Assembly: GCA_027604185.1 (NCBI GenBank)
Contig: JADGKB010000009.1
Coordinates: forward strand, 62,001-126,000
Length of the DNA: 64,000 nt
Origin: Boothiomyces macroporosus
Taxonomy: Eukaryota > Chytridiomycota > Chytridiomycetes > Rhizophydiales > Terramycetaceae
Reading direction: 5' to 3'
Position 1 is the first letter of the stretch, and every line of letters begins with the position of its first letter. Both the position numbers and the translations under genes were made by a program. Shown piece after piece: positions 22,776 to 37,366 of this stretch. The notes under the pieces were generated by a model. It saw only the letters and a program-made list of their open reading frames with translations, was not told where the DNA came from and searched no databases.

Positions 22776-23482
22776 TTATTTTTTTAAGATTTTGTTGCCA
22801 TTTGAACTTGGTTTCACCAGAGGAGTAAAGCCAGAGCTATTACGGTTTGGAACCGCACTTCCCGATTGGTATTGCGGTTCAGTTTTCCTCTGATTATATA
22901 CATCTTGATTAGGGGGCGATCGATGTATGGGGGATTCATATCTGGGTTGAAATGAATCCCGTGGTACAAATTTCGGAGTAGTAATATCTACTTGAATTTC
23001 TTGTTCAAAGCTATCGCTTCCCAATATTCTTGCTCTCGCCTCCTGGTATTCCTTCTCTTTCTCTTCTATTGATTTCTGAGGGGTTGCTGACATAATTGGA
23101 ACCGCTTTCTTATTCTCTTGCCTTTTATTTGACTGCATTAGTCTGCGCTCTTGTATTTCGGGAGTAGCTGGAATCAGATCTTCTAGTTTCACTGGCGATC
23201 AACAATTAGAAAAGGTTTACAGATTAGAACAGTTGTTCTTGTACATTACTATATCCGTCTTGTTTGAAACTACATGATCCAAGGTGAATAGCTCTGCAAT
23301 TTTATGCAAGAGCAAGCGCTGATATGAATTGAGATTTCCAAATCGAATGTGGGTTTTGCTGAGTAAGCATAGTGATACCTATCATCATTTATAAATTCAA
23401 TCAGTTCTTTTTCTATATTGAGGAGGTATATCCTGTCGTTTGTTTTTTTCAAGGCAGTGAGCAATATCTCTGCAACTTGCAT
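22776..23482 (-). CDS. R3H-SUZ RNA-binding protein
   Basis: Small protein with an N-terminal R3H domain (DRIYLLNIEKELIEFIND, then NSYQRLLLHKIAELFTLDH) and a SUZ motif (EKEYQEARARILG near residue 135) followed by a Pro/Ser/Asn-rich tail. R3H-SUZ proteins bind RNA and occur in mRNA-control factors such as yeast Rbs1 or animal R3HDM. Intron 1 (20 nt) is GT-AG and essential for the R3H core. The second intron is odd: a 21-nt GT-TG intron (23200-23220) yields NLSPVKLEDLIP, while a GT-AG reading needs 39 nt. With the 21-nt form the product is 221 residues. Confidence 0.8.
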
Positions 23483-23579
23483 CAAAAAAAGGAAAACAAT
23501 CTGGACATCAAGATATCAATAATACGAACTTTAATGACTCAACTAATGTAAAAATTTCTTGTATTTTCGCGTTTTAGAG

Positions 23580-26500
23580 ATGGATATTGATAGAACGAGA
23601 AAGCCTTCAGATTATATAAAAGCAAGGCAGTCAGGAAAATATTGCGTATTCGCTACAAATGACAGCGTGCCTCCTGAGGTTATTGCCTTGGTTGATGACA
23701 CGGAAAATATCATTCAAAACTGTCAAGTGCCCTTTGAAAAGCCATTATTCCAACCAGAACCAAGCAGTATTAGATTAGAATACTTTTCGCCTTTCAAATG
23801 CTACGAGCTTCTAGTAAGCTTCCGTAACATTGACAAGGTATTTTATGTTAATTTCAGGTTCCTAGAAGGCTACGTGTAGAGCAATCAGCTAGCCCTTACT
23901 TTTCAATCCAAGCGTGGAATTCAAAGTCTTTTCAATCTGAAAAAGTTGCACCTGGGATGGAGATTGCCTATATTGTAAAGTTTAACCCAGAAGAAAATGT
24001 GGATTATTCTTTGAATTTGGTCTGTGTAACTGAGCGGGAAAGGTTTATTGTTCCAATCCGCGCAATTGGGGCTAGAGGTGCTGATGTTGTTAATGTAGGA
24101 ATACTTGATTTCCCCGACCAAGTCGTGTTTGAAGAAGTGCCTGTAAGGAAGACTTCGCAAAAAGCCTTGTTAGTCCGTAACATTGGGGAAGGCCCAGCCA
24201 AATTCGAACTAAGTGCCGAAGCACCATTTACAGTAACACCAGAAAGAGGATGTCTACAAAGTGGAGAGTCTACTCAGATTTTGTTTGACTTTTATCCAAG
24301 AGTAATTTTGTGTTCATATAGCAAATTGGCTCATACTCTTCAAAATTATTGGTAAAGTATGACACAGAAGATCAAATGATGGTTGAGTTGCTGGGCACAG
24401 CAGAAAACATGAATATCAGACTAGACAAAAACCATGTTAAGGTAGAAAGTTCGATATCTGTGACAACCACCAAAACTGTTAGGATTATGAATAGATCTGA
24501 CCTAATGGTCAAGTTCAGTTGGAAGAAATGTGCAAATGAAATTGAAGAAGAGCATTTGAAAATCAAGCGAAATCTTGAATTGTACAAGGAAGAGCAATTG
24601 GAAATTGAAAATATAAAACAGAAAAAAGTAGATATCCTGGATCTTTCAGTAGTAAAACAAAAGTATAAGGTGTTTTCCGTTTAACATAGAATGAGAGCCG
24701 ACTATTAAACGATATGACGTTTGAATTTAAAAATTCCAGCTTTGCCATATCCCCAATGGAAGGAATAATATGGCCAAATTCGTCTGTCGAAGCCAAAATT
24801 CATTACCGAGCATCACTAGTTGGGGAGCATTCTGCATTTGCCTACTGTGAAATTGAAGGAAGAGAAACCAGACTACCTCTTCAACTAAGAGTAATAGCTA
24901 CTAATATTAGGGACGATCTTACGGTCCAAAGGTAAAATTTTCCTATACAAAATTCAACATTGGAGAGATTTTCATCAACACCCCCCATAAATATGAAATA
25001 TTGTTGGAAAACCATGGAAATATTTCTACAAAGTTCTCACTCCAAGAATCGTCCTCTATTTTTGGACCAAAATTTAGCTTTACACCATCTGACGGGGTTA
25101 TTGGTGTAGGAGAACAAGTTTTAATAATTGTGGATTTCAACCCAGATATTTTGGGAAGTTTCAAAGAAGATTTTTTATGGGAAATTGATGTATGTGCTGT
25201 GTAATTGTAGGGCGGCTCTTTTCCACTGAATGTCTGCTTTGATGGCTCAGTAATTGGCCCTACATTTCACTTTGATGTAGAAAAGCTAATCATTCCTCGC
25301 GCTTCACTGGGATTTTTGAAATTATACGAGTTCAACCTTATTAACACCTCTTCAATCCCAATGAACTACAGCTTGGAATTGTCCGGGTTTGCGGAAGAGG
25401 ATGAACACGACATTGAAATCGTACCGTCTGAGGGCGTTATTAATGAAGAGTCTTCCACAAAATTGGAGGTACGATTTCTGCCTAGAAAATTACAAAAGTA
25501 CGAAGGCTCGATTGTCGTAAATGTCGCAAACGTTGGAAACAATTTATTGACACTTCCTATCGAAGCCGATTGTATTGTGCCAAAGGTTATCTGCATTAAT
25601 TTAGATAGCGATTCAGAAGCCTCTTATTTCCCTAGAAAATTGCTTTTTGGATTACCCATACACCGAATCAATTGTGTTGGAAAATGATAGTGAATATTGG
25701 GCTTCATTTGAGATGGAGGAAAGGGACTCATCTCGCAATCTGGTCTATCATTACACATTTGATACACCAAAAGGAACAATTCCTCCAAAGTCTAATTTTG
25801 TAGTGCAGATGACTGTAACAATCCACAGACTGGGCCCCATTAACTTTCCAATATTTGTCTCAATCCTTGGAGCAAAAGATGAGCATCTTAGTCTTGAAGT
25901 TTCTGCCAATGGTACTGGTCCTGTTACAAATATTTCTTCAAATGAACTTATCTGGGGGAAAATACCAGTTCTAAACTCTCATTACCAAGAATTAGTCTTG
26001 GAAAACACTTCTCCAGTATCTGCAGAGTTTAATTGCACCACCGTAGGGGAATCCCCGGTTTTTAAGGTCGAACCAAGTTATGGTATAGTTGCTCCTGGGG
26101 AGAAGGTCATCTTTACAGTTTCTACATTTCTAGATGACACTGTCAAATTCACCGAAGTACTCCGAATAGCCATCACTTCAGGGACTGTTCATGAAATTCT
26201 ACTGTCCGCAAAAGGCCAAGGATCTACCATTGTCTTTGATGAAAAGTTGAAAAATGTCAATTTTGGAGATGTATTTAGCAATAGAGAATGTTCGACGGAT
26301 TTCACTGTATACAACAAAGGCAGAAGAACACAGCATTTAAGTTGGGTTCATCTCCCTACCAAGGATCCACAGATTTTGAGTACTCAAATATTCGAAGTCA
26401 TTCCTTCTAGGTTTACACTTAAACCTGGTACATACCAAGTGATTTTCATCAAAGGATACTCAAATGTTGCGGCAAAAATTAATGATAAGCTTGTGTGCCA

Positions 26501-29500
26501 GACAAATACAGACAAGGACCCGTCGAGAAAACTACTGATTGAATCAAACATATCTGTAAATTTTATCAATCCAATAGTGCAGATGAACCCAACACATATC
26601 AAGTTCAACTCAACACACACCTCAGATGATGGTTTTCAAATGTTGGAGCAGCCTTTGAATCTTAGGAATACAACATCCCTTCCACTTACAGTATCATTCA
26701 AATGCCCACCAGAATTCAAATTGAATACCGAACATCTACCAAAAATATTAGAGCCGAATCAAAATTACACTGTCCATGTATACTTTGATCCTGCCCACAA
26801 TCTAAGCCGAATTTCTAGCAAAGGGTCTGGAAAGTTACAGATTTCCTATAGAGAGCATCCTCAAAAAGACTACGTTGACTTAACGAGCGAAGTTTATTTC
26901 CCCAATCTATACTTTGGAAGTAATGCACTCAAATTCGGATGCATTCCAAACGATGTTGAACAACGAAAAACGTTCATGATAACAAACACCAGCACATTGC
27001 CTGTCATTTATCATTGGTATTTTCTGGAAGAGCCAGGGAAGGATTTGAATACCATCTCTCAGGCATTTGACATCCAACCAGTATCAGGAGCCTTACAACC
27101 AGGTAATTCCGAAGAAGTTTCAGTTTACTTTTATGGAAGTCCAAATGAGAAAATAGCTGTTAATGCCATGTGCGATGTAGCAGGAGGGCCAAAATATGAA
27201 CTTTTACTCGAAGGGGAATCGTCTTTGATTTCTTATCAGCTAGACAAACAGTTAATCGACTTTGGATCTCAATCATATCAGACTATCTCAAGCGACGAAA
27301 TTGTTTTGCATAATAACGGACTAGTAGATTTCGATTTCAAGGTAATCTTCCTACCGAAATCACAAATAACTGGGAAAATTATGCTCACTCCTTCATTTGG
27401 TCGTATCAATAGTAAATGCAAGGAAAAGATCTCGATAAAATTCTGTCCTTGCATTCCTGAAGACGTAAAAGACTCATTTTATATTCAAATCGCTAATTTC
27501 GAACCAGTGGAGATTGTAGTAACTGCACAATCATACTTCCCAAGAATCAGTTTCGATATTCCCCGTGCGGATGATGAATTATTTTCTTCAATCACAGCAA
27601 ATCTTCAAAAACCGCCCTTAAAAGAAGATTATTTACATGAAGCGGATAGGCAGCTTTTAAAAGCGAAAACGTCAAAGCAACTTGAACAGCTAGAAATCCA
27701 GCAGCTTGAAAAGATAGCCGAAATCGGTGCCAAGCAGAGCTACTCAGGATCTAGCATTTTATATTATAAAGAGCTATCTTCCAAATTGACAAAAGACGTC
27801 CGATCAAATTCGGTGTTGGACGTTTCAGATGTCATATTGTGTGAATATGTTTGCGATTTGGGGACTGTTGTAAAACATTCAACGACAAAGAGGTCATTTT
27901 GGATTTCAAATTCAGGGAATTGTGCAGTGTCTTTTTCACTCAGCAAGGCGGTTCTCCAAAATACAGGATTCACAGTTGAACCAGAAAAAGTAAAAAATTT
28001 ACCTCCAAATGAAAAACTCGAAATCTCGGTTTTATACTCAGCGAGGTATGATGAGCCTGAATGTCACGTCCAGCTTCCAATATTAATTATTGGCGGTCCA
28101 ACCATCATGATTAATTTCAAAGTTGGCATTGCAGTGCCAGAGTTGAAAATATCCGAAGATGATCTGGTGGATTTTGGAGAATTGCTATGTGGATATCGAA
28201 AATCACTGAGGTTAAAGCTTGAAAATGTAACAGCTGTGCCTTGTGAATGGAATTCAAATCTGCATGACTTGGAAATTCCATCAAAGAAATTAAAACAAAT
28301 GATTGCTACTGGAAATCAATATTTTGACACTGTACCTACCTCTGGGGTACTAAACCCATACGAAAAAACAACAATTCTATTCAGATTTTTCCCCTCAGAA
28401 GATCGAATGTTTGACATACAATTTCCAATCAAGATATCACTAAATCCAAAATTACATTTTGTTCGAGTGCTTGCGAAATCTGTCAAGCCGCAAATTGAAT
28501 TTGACCCGCCTAATGTGATTGCAGGGCCAATATTACCGTATGGGGAGGGATCAGAATACAAAGTAACATTGTCAAATCCTACTAGCCACCCAATAGAACT
28601 ATACTCGATAGACTTTGACTCCCAATATAAGCAAGAAGAAGAGCTTTTGCGTCAATTAGAGGGATATGAAAACGGAATGCTTTATTATCCTCCTAGAGAT
28701 TTCAACTCATCCTTTTTTGAATATTTGGTTGAAAATCAAAAAAAGCGGTCAAAACTGGAAACTTCAAATCTGGATGATGCAAAATCAGTCGGCCAATTGG
28801 AAAATAGTGGTCTGGAACAGAAAATTCCAACTCAAGCCCCATCCAACAGCTCAGCTGTAGATTCAAGTATAAATACAGACTTGTCAAGCTCCATTTTAAT
28901 TCACGGACCACCGCTCTCCGGAAGGTCGACACAAGCTAAAAGAATTGCCCAGTTCTATAACAAAGTATATCTACGTATAGACGATGTAGTGGAAAACTCA
29001 TCTGCTTATTTGGATGTTGTAAAGTCAGACGAAAGTAAATCTACCACGAAGTCTGAAATTCAAACTTTGAAAGCTTGGGAGGATGCCAGAAATATGCTTT
29101 CGGAAGAATTGGTCTGCGATTTGATCCGCCAAAGAATATTGAAGGATGAAAGTACCACCTTAAAGGGATTCGTTATTGATGGATTGGAAACAAGGTATTG
29201 CTCTAATATTCCTTTGATGCTAAAGACAATTCATCGAAGTTTGCTGGATAAAGGAAGGAAACTGGTTATCTTTCACTTAATTTTGGATTATTACAAAATA
29301 AGAGAGCGAGAAAACAATTTGCAGAATCTGTTAATCGAAAAAGAGCTGGCCCTACTTCGAATAAATGAGCTTCCAGAAGATGAATATGATACTTTGGGAT
29401 CTACTGAAAAAGAGCAATATGATCAAGCAATGCAAAAATATAAACGAAGACTCAAAGAAATTGAAGAAAAGAGACACAGGGAAAGAAGACATCAAGAAGA

Positions 29501-32500
29501 AGAGTTGGCTAGTAGATTGGGGGAAAGGAAAACTGCAGATGACCAAAAGAATAAAGCCCGAAGAACTGGTCATTCTCGTAACCCAACCTTGGACAAACAG
29601 GACAAGCCCATCTCGAATCCGCCAAAATCGGAAAAGAATCAGAAGAAGCCTACGTCTCCAAAGCCTACTCGTAAGATAACTGACAAATATGAAAAGCACT
29701 CAGACAAAGAAAATAGACACGCAGATAGAAATTACGATAAAGAATCCTTTGAAGACAACTTATCTGAAGAGAGTTTCATCAATGAACTGACATACAAACG
29801 GGTAGAACTATATGCCAATACACTGGAGGCTTCCTTGGCAGTGCTAAAAGAAGGGAAGGACGTAGATAAGCTGAATTCTACTTCAAAAGTAGTGATTCCG
29901 CCAGCCACAACCGATAAAAAGCTTAAAGTCCAAAAAGGCGGAATTCAAAACGAAGCACCAGCTATACTTCCGATATTAGATAGTGAAAGTCATAACGGTG
30001 AAGACACAAACACAAGTGAGCTTCACGAGTTGCATGTAAACAACATGGACGAGGAATGTGTTTTGAAAGCTATGTCAGAGTTTATTCCGAATATTCCGAT
30101 TGAGGATGAAAGCCTCCACCAACCAAAGTACAATATTGAAAGCTTTGTAGAACAAATACTGAAGATGCCTCAAGAAAGAGAAAAACAGAACACCCAAAAG
30201 GTTTTTGGAATATACCAGTATGTTCCACAATTTGAATCGGAAGTAGAGTCGCATAATGCTGAAGGGGTGGTTGTTACAAATGTAGCTATGGCGAAACCAA
30301 ATTTAGAAAGAGTAGAGCTTTCAAAGAAAAAAGTGCCAGCAAAAATTTCTGATGAAAAGGGATTAGAGCACGAAGAAGAAATTGAAAAGGAGCTGGTTCC
30401 TCAAAGCCGGTGGATTTTGCAAGGAGGAGAAAGAAAAGATATCATTATCCGTTTTAGCCCCACCGAACCAGGCAAATTTGACTTTCAATTGAAGTTTGAA
30501 AGTGTTGGGATTCCTGGAAATTTCGCACTACCGTGCTCCGGAGTATGTCAACATAGTTCAATTGTAACCGATTTCCGTAAAATATTTGGGAAATACCGTA
30601 AAGCGAAGGAAGAAAAGGCGATCGCACATGGTGAATATATTTCTAGCACAAATACCTACGAATTTGGTCCGCTATTACAAAACAAACCCAGAGAAAAGTA
30701 TTTGGAAAAATTCCCCGAAAACAAAGCGGCATTCAACTTCATCAACCCAACCAATTCGGAAATTAAAATATTGTTTTCACTCAAAAATGATGTGAAATCG
30801 GATGTGTTTTTCTTTGATCCTCAATCGATTTCATTGATGCCAGGAAAATCGCAAACTGTCAATGTTTGGGCTTATCCTCGAACTGCCGTTTACATTGAAG
30901 ATCTCTTCATTGTAAGTATTAAGGATAACCCTGAGCCATATACGTTCAAAGTTAGCTGCGTGGGAGTAAAACCAGAGCTAGAAGTAGACAAGAAAGCTTT
31001 AAATTTTGATAAACTGCTACTAGGTAGGATCGAAAAAAGAGAAATCAAAATCCGAAACCCTACATTGTTACCGGTCGCATGGAGGTTTGCGGGAATTGAC
31101 TCCCTTGGTGATGAATTCTCAATTTCGCCGACGGAGGGGCAAATCGACAGTTTACAAGAAATTACTGTTATAGCTGAATTTAAAGCTCTGAAATCCCTAA
31201 TGATCAAAAAAGTACTGAAATTAGAAATCAGCGACCCTGATAAAATTGGAGGTTTAGTCCAAGAAATCCCTATATTAGTGACCGCTGAAGCCTATGATAT
31301 TTCAATGGATGTGCATTTCCCAAAAGGTTTTGAAGGGGGGCTAGATTTTGGAACCCTAAAAGTATCTGAAGATGGAAAACAATTAGTTACCCTCAAAAAC
31401 AAAGGAAAATATGAGGTGGGATTCAGATTTTTGTTTGATTCGAGTCAATTCATTGATTTATTGACCATAACTCCATCACAAGGTATCATACAACCTTCAG
31501 AAAAACCATTTTTTGTCCAGATTATTTTCAAAACTGCCAGCGAAATTAGTTTGAAGGAATACCCAGTTCTCAAATGCATTGTATTTGAACCAGCGACTGG
31601 GGAGGTTACAGCTTCCATACCTGTTAGAGTAACTGGTAGAGCGGTTTTCAGTAAATTCTTAGTTACGCCGGTTAGAGACCTCAACTTTGGGGCTTTGGTA
31701 CATGGCACCAAATCTACAAAGCAGTTTATTATAGAGAATGTTGGAGAATTTGATTTCAAATATTCAATATTTAAAACAATCGCTAGAGTTGTCGATCCAA
31801 GTGATGGAAAACGTCTATCTGCAAAGCCTAATGGAAGATCAAAGGGTGTATCCCCACCGCCTGCAGCAAAGCCGGTCACAAACAAAAAGGAAGTGGTAAA
31901 GCAAACGGATACAATTAACTTTGGGGCATTCACGGTTTTCCCAACAGGTGGTGTAGTTCCAGCTGGAACAAAACAACCAATTACTGTCGATTTCCACTCT
32001 GAAGTTGCTGGTAGCTTTGAAGAAACAATTGGGATTGATGTGTCAGATCGTTCTCCATTGGACTACAATGACGGAATGGAATATCAGTTAATCGGAGAAA
32101 GCTGCATACCGGGTATAAATACTACAGACTTTGCGTCTATATTTGAAGAACAGAGTGTATGCAAAAGGCTAGAGTTGTTTAAATCGCAGAATTGTGTTTA
32201 TGGAGAAGAGGACAGGGCATTCTATTACGGTGCTTATTTAGCTGGTCAGCAAGTGCAAGTTCATTTCAAGATATCCAATCCATTCAAGGTTAGCTGCGAG
32301 GTGAGTTGTGTCACCAAACCTCGAGGGAAATCAAAAACCGAAGCAATCGACTTTGCCTTTGACGTGGAACCCAAGAAATTAGTAATCCCTAGTCATGAGC
32401 ACCGTTATGTTGCCGTTTCCTTCCATCCAACTTCAATTCAATCATATTCGGGTGTATTCGAGGCGACTGTAGAAAATGTAACAGAAGGTAAAAACAAGTT

Positions 32501-35500
32501 CCTTTCATTTGAACTGAGAGGCGAGGGAACGCTTCCAAGGGTTGTAATAGAAAAGCCAACCTTAAAATCTAAAACCGGAGCGGTATTCTTAAAGTTCAAA
32601 AGATTGCTAGTTGGAACTTCGCAGACTCTCCCTCTTGTGATTAAAAATGACGGTATAATACCTGCTAGCTTCAAACTAGAGTGGATGTATAAAGACAACG
32701 AAGACTTTTATTGCACAGGCCTCAATAACTATCAAACTCTGAAGCCTCAAGAATCAAGGAGCATTGACTTCAAATGCCAACCGTCTTCTGTCAGAAAGCT
32801 GGAAGGTGAATTAAAGATGAAGGTTTCAGACAACAATTTTGAAGATACTACCATTCAAATATCCGGAGAAGGTTACTTGGATGATTTGACTCTGGAAGGA
32901 TTCAATGAAGAGTTTGAAAATGAACTCAATTTCTTTGACTGTGCGATTGGTGAAGTAAGAAATCAAACATTTAAACTAAAAAATCACTCTAACGAATGGC
33001 TGAAAGCAACATTCCCTGATCTTTCAGAGTTCACTTTTACACCTGCAGCATGCCATATTCGACCTAAAGGGGGCGAACGAGAAATTACAGTTAGCTTCAA
33101 TCCCAGGCAGCCAGTCGATTTGCAACATGTGCCATACACAATCAAGGTCACCAAAATTAGATTGCATAATCCGGTGACCGAAGCGGACTGGGATGATAGA
33201 ATGGTTTCAGTTAAATGGGTACATACAGATCAATATGGAAGTAAGGTTTCCGTGCCAAAAAAAGTAGCAGAGTCCGTCACTGAGCCGCATTATGACACGA
33301 TCGGTCCATCTAGTGAATACCACATGCAAATAACCGGATTTGCCGACTACTCTATTTATGAATGTGACTTGAATGTAATACACTTCAAGAGCACCTTGAT
33401 GTTCCAAAGTAGAGTGTTCAGATTTCCCTTGAAAAACAACGGGAAGGTCTCCTTGAAATTCAATTTTGAAATTGTTGATGATGCATCTGGAATAGAAAAC
33501 CCTGATTCTCCATTCAGTATAACCCCTGCCCACGGGAAAATCCCACCAGGCGAAATGTTGATGATTGCCGTAAGGTTTTCACCGCTTGATGTTGGAGAAT
33601 ACAAAAGCGTAATCAATTGCAAAATCGGAAACCTGTCGAAAGAACAGAAACAGATCCAAATCAATGTAGACGGCTACTCCTTACGACCATTCTGCCACTT
33701 TGAATTGGAAGATACCGATCCTTTAGTACTTGAAAGTCGAACTCCTGAAAGATCCATTCAAAATGGTGTACCAATAACTTTGGAGCCGAACACAAAAGTA
33801 ATCGAATTTTATTCCTGCGGAGTGAAGGTCAAAAGTACAAAGAAATTCTATATCGTTAATCCAACGGCTAAAAGCTATGAATTTGTTTGGAAGCTAGAGT
33901 CCTCTGAAGAAAGTAAAGCTTTCAAATGTTTGACCCCAAAGGGAATTGTTGCTCCAGGGAAAAAGTCAGAAGTGATATTTGATTTCTATTCTGAAACTTT
34001 GGAAACAAAAGTAATTGCATTTTAATAACTAGGAAAGTTTATGGAGCTTTTCTCTGCCCGAACACGGAATCCGGATCCCATTTTTGCTAATTGGAAGTGC
34101 ACTGGAACCCAATGTCTATATTAATCATTCTGGTGTAAATTTCAAATCCGTTTTGGTCGGTAGGCATGTAAAGGAAGTAGTAAAGCTGGTAAATGAGGAA
34201 CAAGTTCCTTTCAACTTTACATTTAATGATACTTCAGTGGAGACTGGCGCAAAAGGTGTCCCTGTTTTGAGATTCCAGCCTATGCATGGCACGATACCTG
34301 CACAATCAGAGACAGAGATAGAAATATTATATGCCCCTCCTTCAGAAAAGCTATACAATTTCAACTTAGTTTGTAACATCCGAAAGAAACCTACACCAGT
34401 TACAATTAATGTGAAAGGTGAAGGATATAAAATCCATGATACTTTACAAGTCGAATTAGCAGACGGGTCTATCTTTGAATTGGATTCAGATGAAAACGCG
34501 GAAAACAATATTGATTTTGGTATGGTGCAGATCAACGAGAAGAGAATTAAAAGGGTGTATATTATAAACTCTGGCAAATTCAACTTTGACTTTTCATGGG
34601 TATTTTCCAAAAAGGTCGGTGTCATTTCAGTCCATCCCGAAATCGGTACAGTTCTGAAGGGTGAAAGAATGTATTGCGAAATTGAATTTCTCCCAACGCA
34701 ACCAATTTCGCTGAAAGATTTGAAATTAACGTGTCAAATTTTAAATGGAAGGACTTATACGATCAACGTGCAGGGCACAGGTTCAAAACCACTTGTTAAG
34801 GTTAATCCTTCAGCAATAGACTTTGGAACGCAGTTTGTGTATCATTCTGGCATGAATCCTACTACAGTTGCTGTGGAAATAACAAATAACGATGTGACAG
34901 AAATGACATGTGATGTGGTAGGTCCTGATGTACCTTGGTTGGAACTACAGCGAGGACTGTTTTCTTTAAATCCTGGAGAAATCAAAAATATCTATGTGAC
35001 ATTTTATCCAAGAGAAGGGACGCTATATCAGGATATTATTAAATTGGAAATTAATGGGTTGTCAACCCTCGAAATACCGGTGACTGGGGAGGGGTCTGAA
35101 CTAAGGATTGAAGCAGATATTCAAAATGTTAACTTTGGCGCGTTGCGAATAGGAAATTCAGTGGTCAAATCGGTTAAAATCTTAAACAAAAGCAAAATCC
35201 CCACAGCGTTTGCTTTAGGACCAATTGCCACACTGTCAAATTTACAAGGGATTGGTTTGCACTTCTCTCATACCGGTGAAATATTGCTACGTCCGAAATC
35301 AAGCGTAACGATTGATATGAAATTTCATCCTCATCACCGTATAAAGGCGTTTTGTGAAGAAATATTTGTTGAAATTGCTGGTAATTCAAAGCCGCTCTTT
35401 ATGGTGAGTGGTGCGTGCCAAGGAATAGAAGTGGAGCTTGAAAATGACACTCTTCCATTCGGGGCCGTAGTACAAAAGAGCTTTACTACCCGGAGAATTC

Positions 35501-37312
35501 AATTACAAAATGTAGGTGATATCGGCACTAAATTTTCATGGGATGTCCAAAAGTTTTATCCTGATTTTTCAATTTCTCCTTCAGAAGGCTACATTTCACC
35601 AGGCATGGATATCCCTTTGGAAATAACGTTCCACCCCAATGAACTAAACTTGGATATCCGTGCTGAGAATATTCCCTGCAAGATAGAAGGGTCAGCGCCC
35701 CTTTACTTAACCCTTAGTGGAATGTGTATCCAACAGCCACCTCAAACAGATGTACTAAAATTCCTTACACCTGTCCGCACCCCAGAGGTAAAAAGTATTA
35801 CACTTGCAAACAAAACCAGCACCGCATGGCACATACGACCTATCATCGAAAACTCTTATTGGAGCGGCCCAGAGATTATAGAAGTTGATCCAAGTCAATC
35901 AAAAACATATGATATTACATTCAACCCCCAAGAAACTTTAGGCTCAGGAGAAGGAGGCCGGCATGAAGGATCTATTTTTTTCCCTATGCCTGATGGGACT
36001 GGACAATTGTACAAGTTGAGCGGAGTGGCTGATAAAGTGCTTCCTTCTGGAAATATAAATAGAGAAATTCCATGCAAAACTTCTTTCACAGAAACGCTTT
36101 CTATCTCTAATTGGCTTCGAAGGTCGCAAAGGTTTAAAGTAATCACAGAGTTTGTCAAGCCAGATCCGAGCGTTGTTTTCAAAGGATATGAATATGTAGA
36201 CTTATCACCACAGCTCACTAAAGACTACAAGTTCACATTCTATTCTTATAGGGAAGGAGTAACTACTTTTAAGGTCATATTCAAAAATGAAACGACACAA
36301 GAGTATATTTTTTATAATATCAACTACAAAAGCACTCCCCCAGGAGTCATTTCAACATTGGAGATAACCACCCCAATTCGTCAATTGCAAACAAGAGAAA
36401 TAGTAGTGTCAAACCCGCTACCTGCACCAGTAGTATTTACCGGCAGCTGTAACAATTCAGAAATCACCCTCCCTCACACTTTTACTATTCAACCAAAGTA
36501 AGCTAGCTCTAATTTTAGGTCGGATACACCAGTTGTCGTCGAATTTTTGCCGTTGCAACCCAAAGAGACCCTCTCCAGAGTTGTACTGAATTCAAATGAG
36601 CTTGGAACTTACCAATATGACTTGAAACTGAACGCTTTGCCTGCTGGCATGGAAAGAAGCATGCACTTTAAAGTTGGACTGGGCGGCCTTCAGGTTCAAA
36701 CTTTTAGGTTCATGAGTTACTGCAAAGCTAAAACTGACTATGTGTGCAAGCTGGAAAGTCCTGAATTTTTCGTTGAAAAAAGTATATCTGCTCCTGCAGG
36801 TAAGCTTTCATTAATATAGCTACAAACGGTGGTGTTGAAATATCTGTAGATATTACTTATGAGCCTTCGAGATTGGGCGATACTAGAACGCAATTAATTA
36901 TAAGTTCTCCAGCAGGTGGAGATTACGTTTGCCCATTATTTGGACATTGCACTGCACCTAAACCCCAGGGCCCTATCCTAATTAGACCTGGAGTCGCGTC
37001 CGTGTTACCATTTAAAAACGTATTTAGTACAACTGCTACCTTCAACTGTGTGGTCGTAAGCTTTGTTAATTTTAGGATAATCCTGCTTTCCAGATAAAGG
37101 CTACTGAAACAATAGCTCCTAAAAAGACTATTTCGTTCTCCATTGGTTATAAAGTACCAGGAACGAATGAGAAAGAAAAGCCAGGAGAAAAGAATGCAGT
37201 TAGCAATACCGCCATAGCAAAGAATGTGATCACCTCCAAGACTGGGAAACTTATCATCACTAACCCTAATACGAATATTTCATGGCTGTATTACTTGAAA
37301 TATTCATCTTAA
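23580..37312 (+). CDS. HYDIN: HYDIN, axonemal central-pair apparatus protein
   Basis: Giant protein of the C2b projection of the ciliary central pair; its presence implies motile flagella. Eleven exons with ten introns of 19-22 nt give about 4,509 residues, close to other HYDINs. The protein is built of many MSP/ASH-type beta domains (repeated patterns such as FGSQSYQ, VxPxxGxIxPGE and VxFxP). Around residue 1,730 there is the P-loop of the HYDIN adenylate-kinase-like insert (HGPPLSGRSTQAKRIAQFY), followed by a charged coiled-coil region (about residues 1,900-2,050). Introns lie only in the first 2.1 kb and last 3.3 kb; the middle is one 8.3-kb exon. Start ATG 23580 is the first in frame. Confidence 0.95.
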
Positions 37313-37366
37313 TAAAGCGCTTTGTGAATGATCATTTAAGGGTCGTGTGTGCCCGAATTTTTTGTC

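Noticed and set aside
25647..34025. The 8.4-kb open frame as an independent gene
   Set aside because: Splicing at both ends continues the HYDIN frame, and the summed length is an exact multiple of three.
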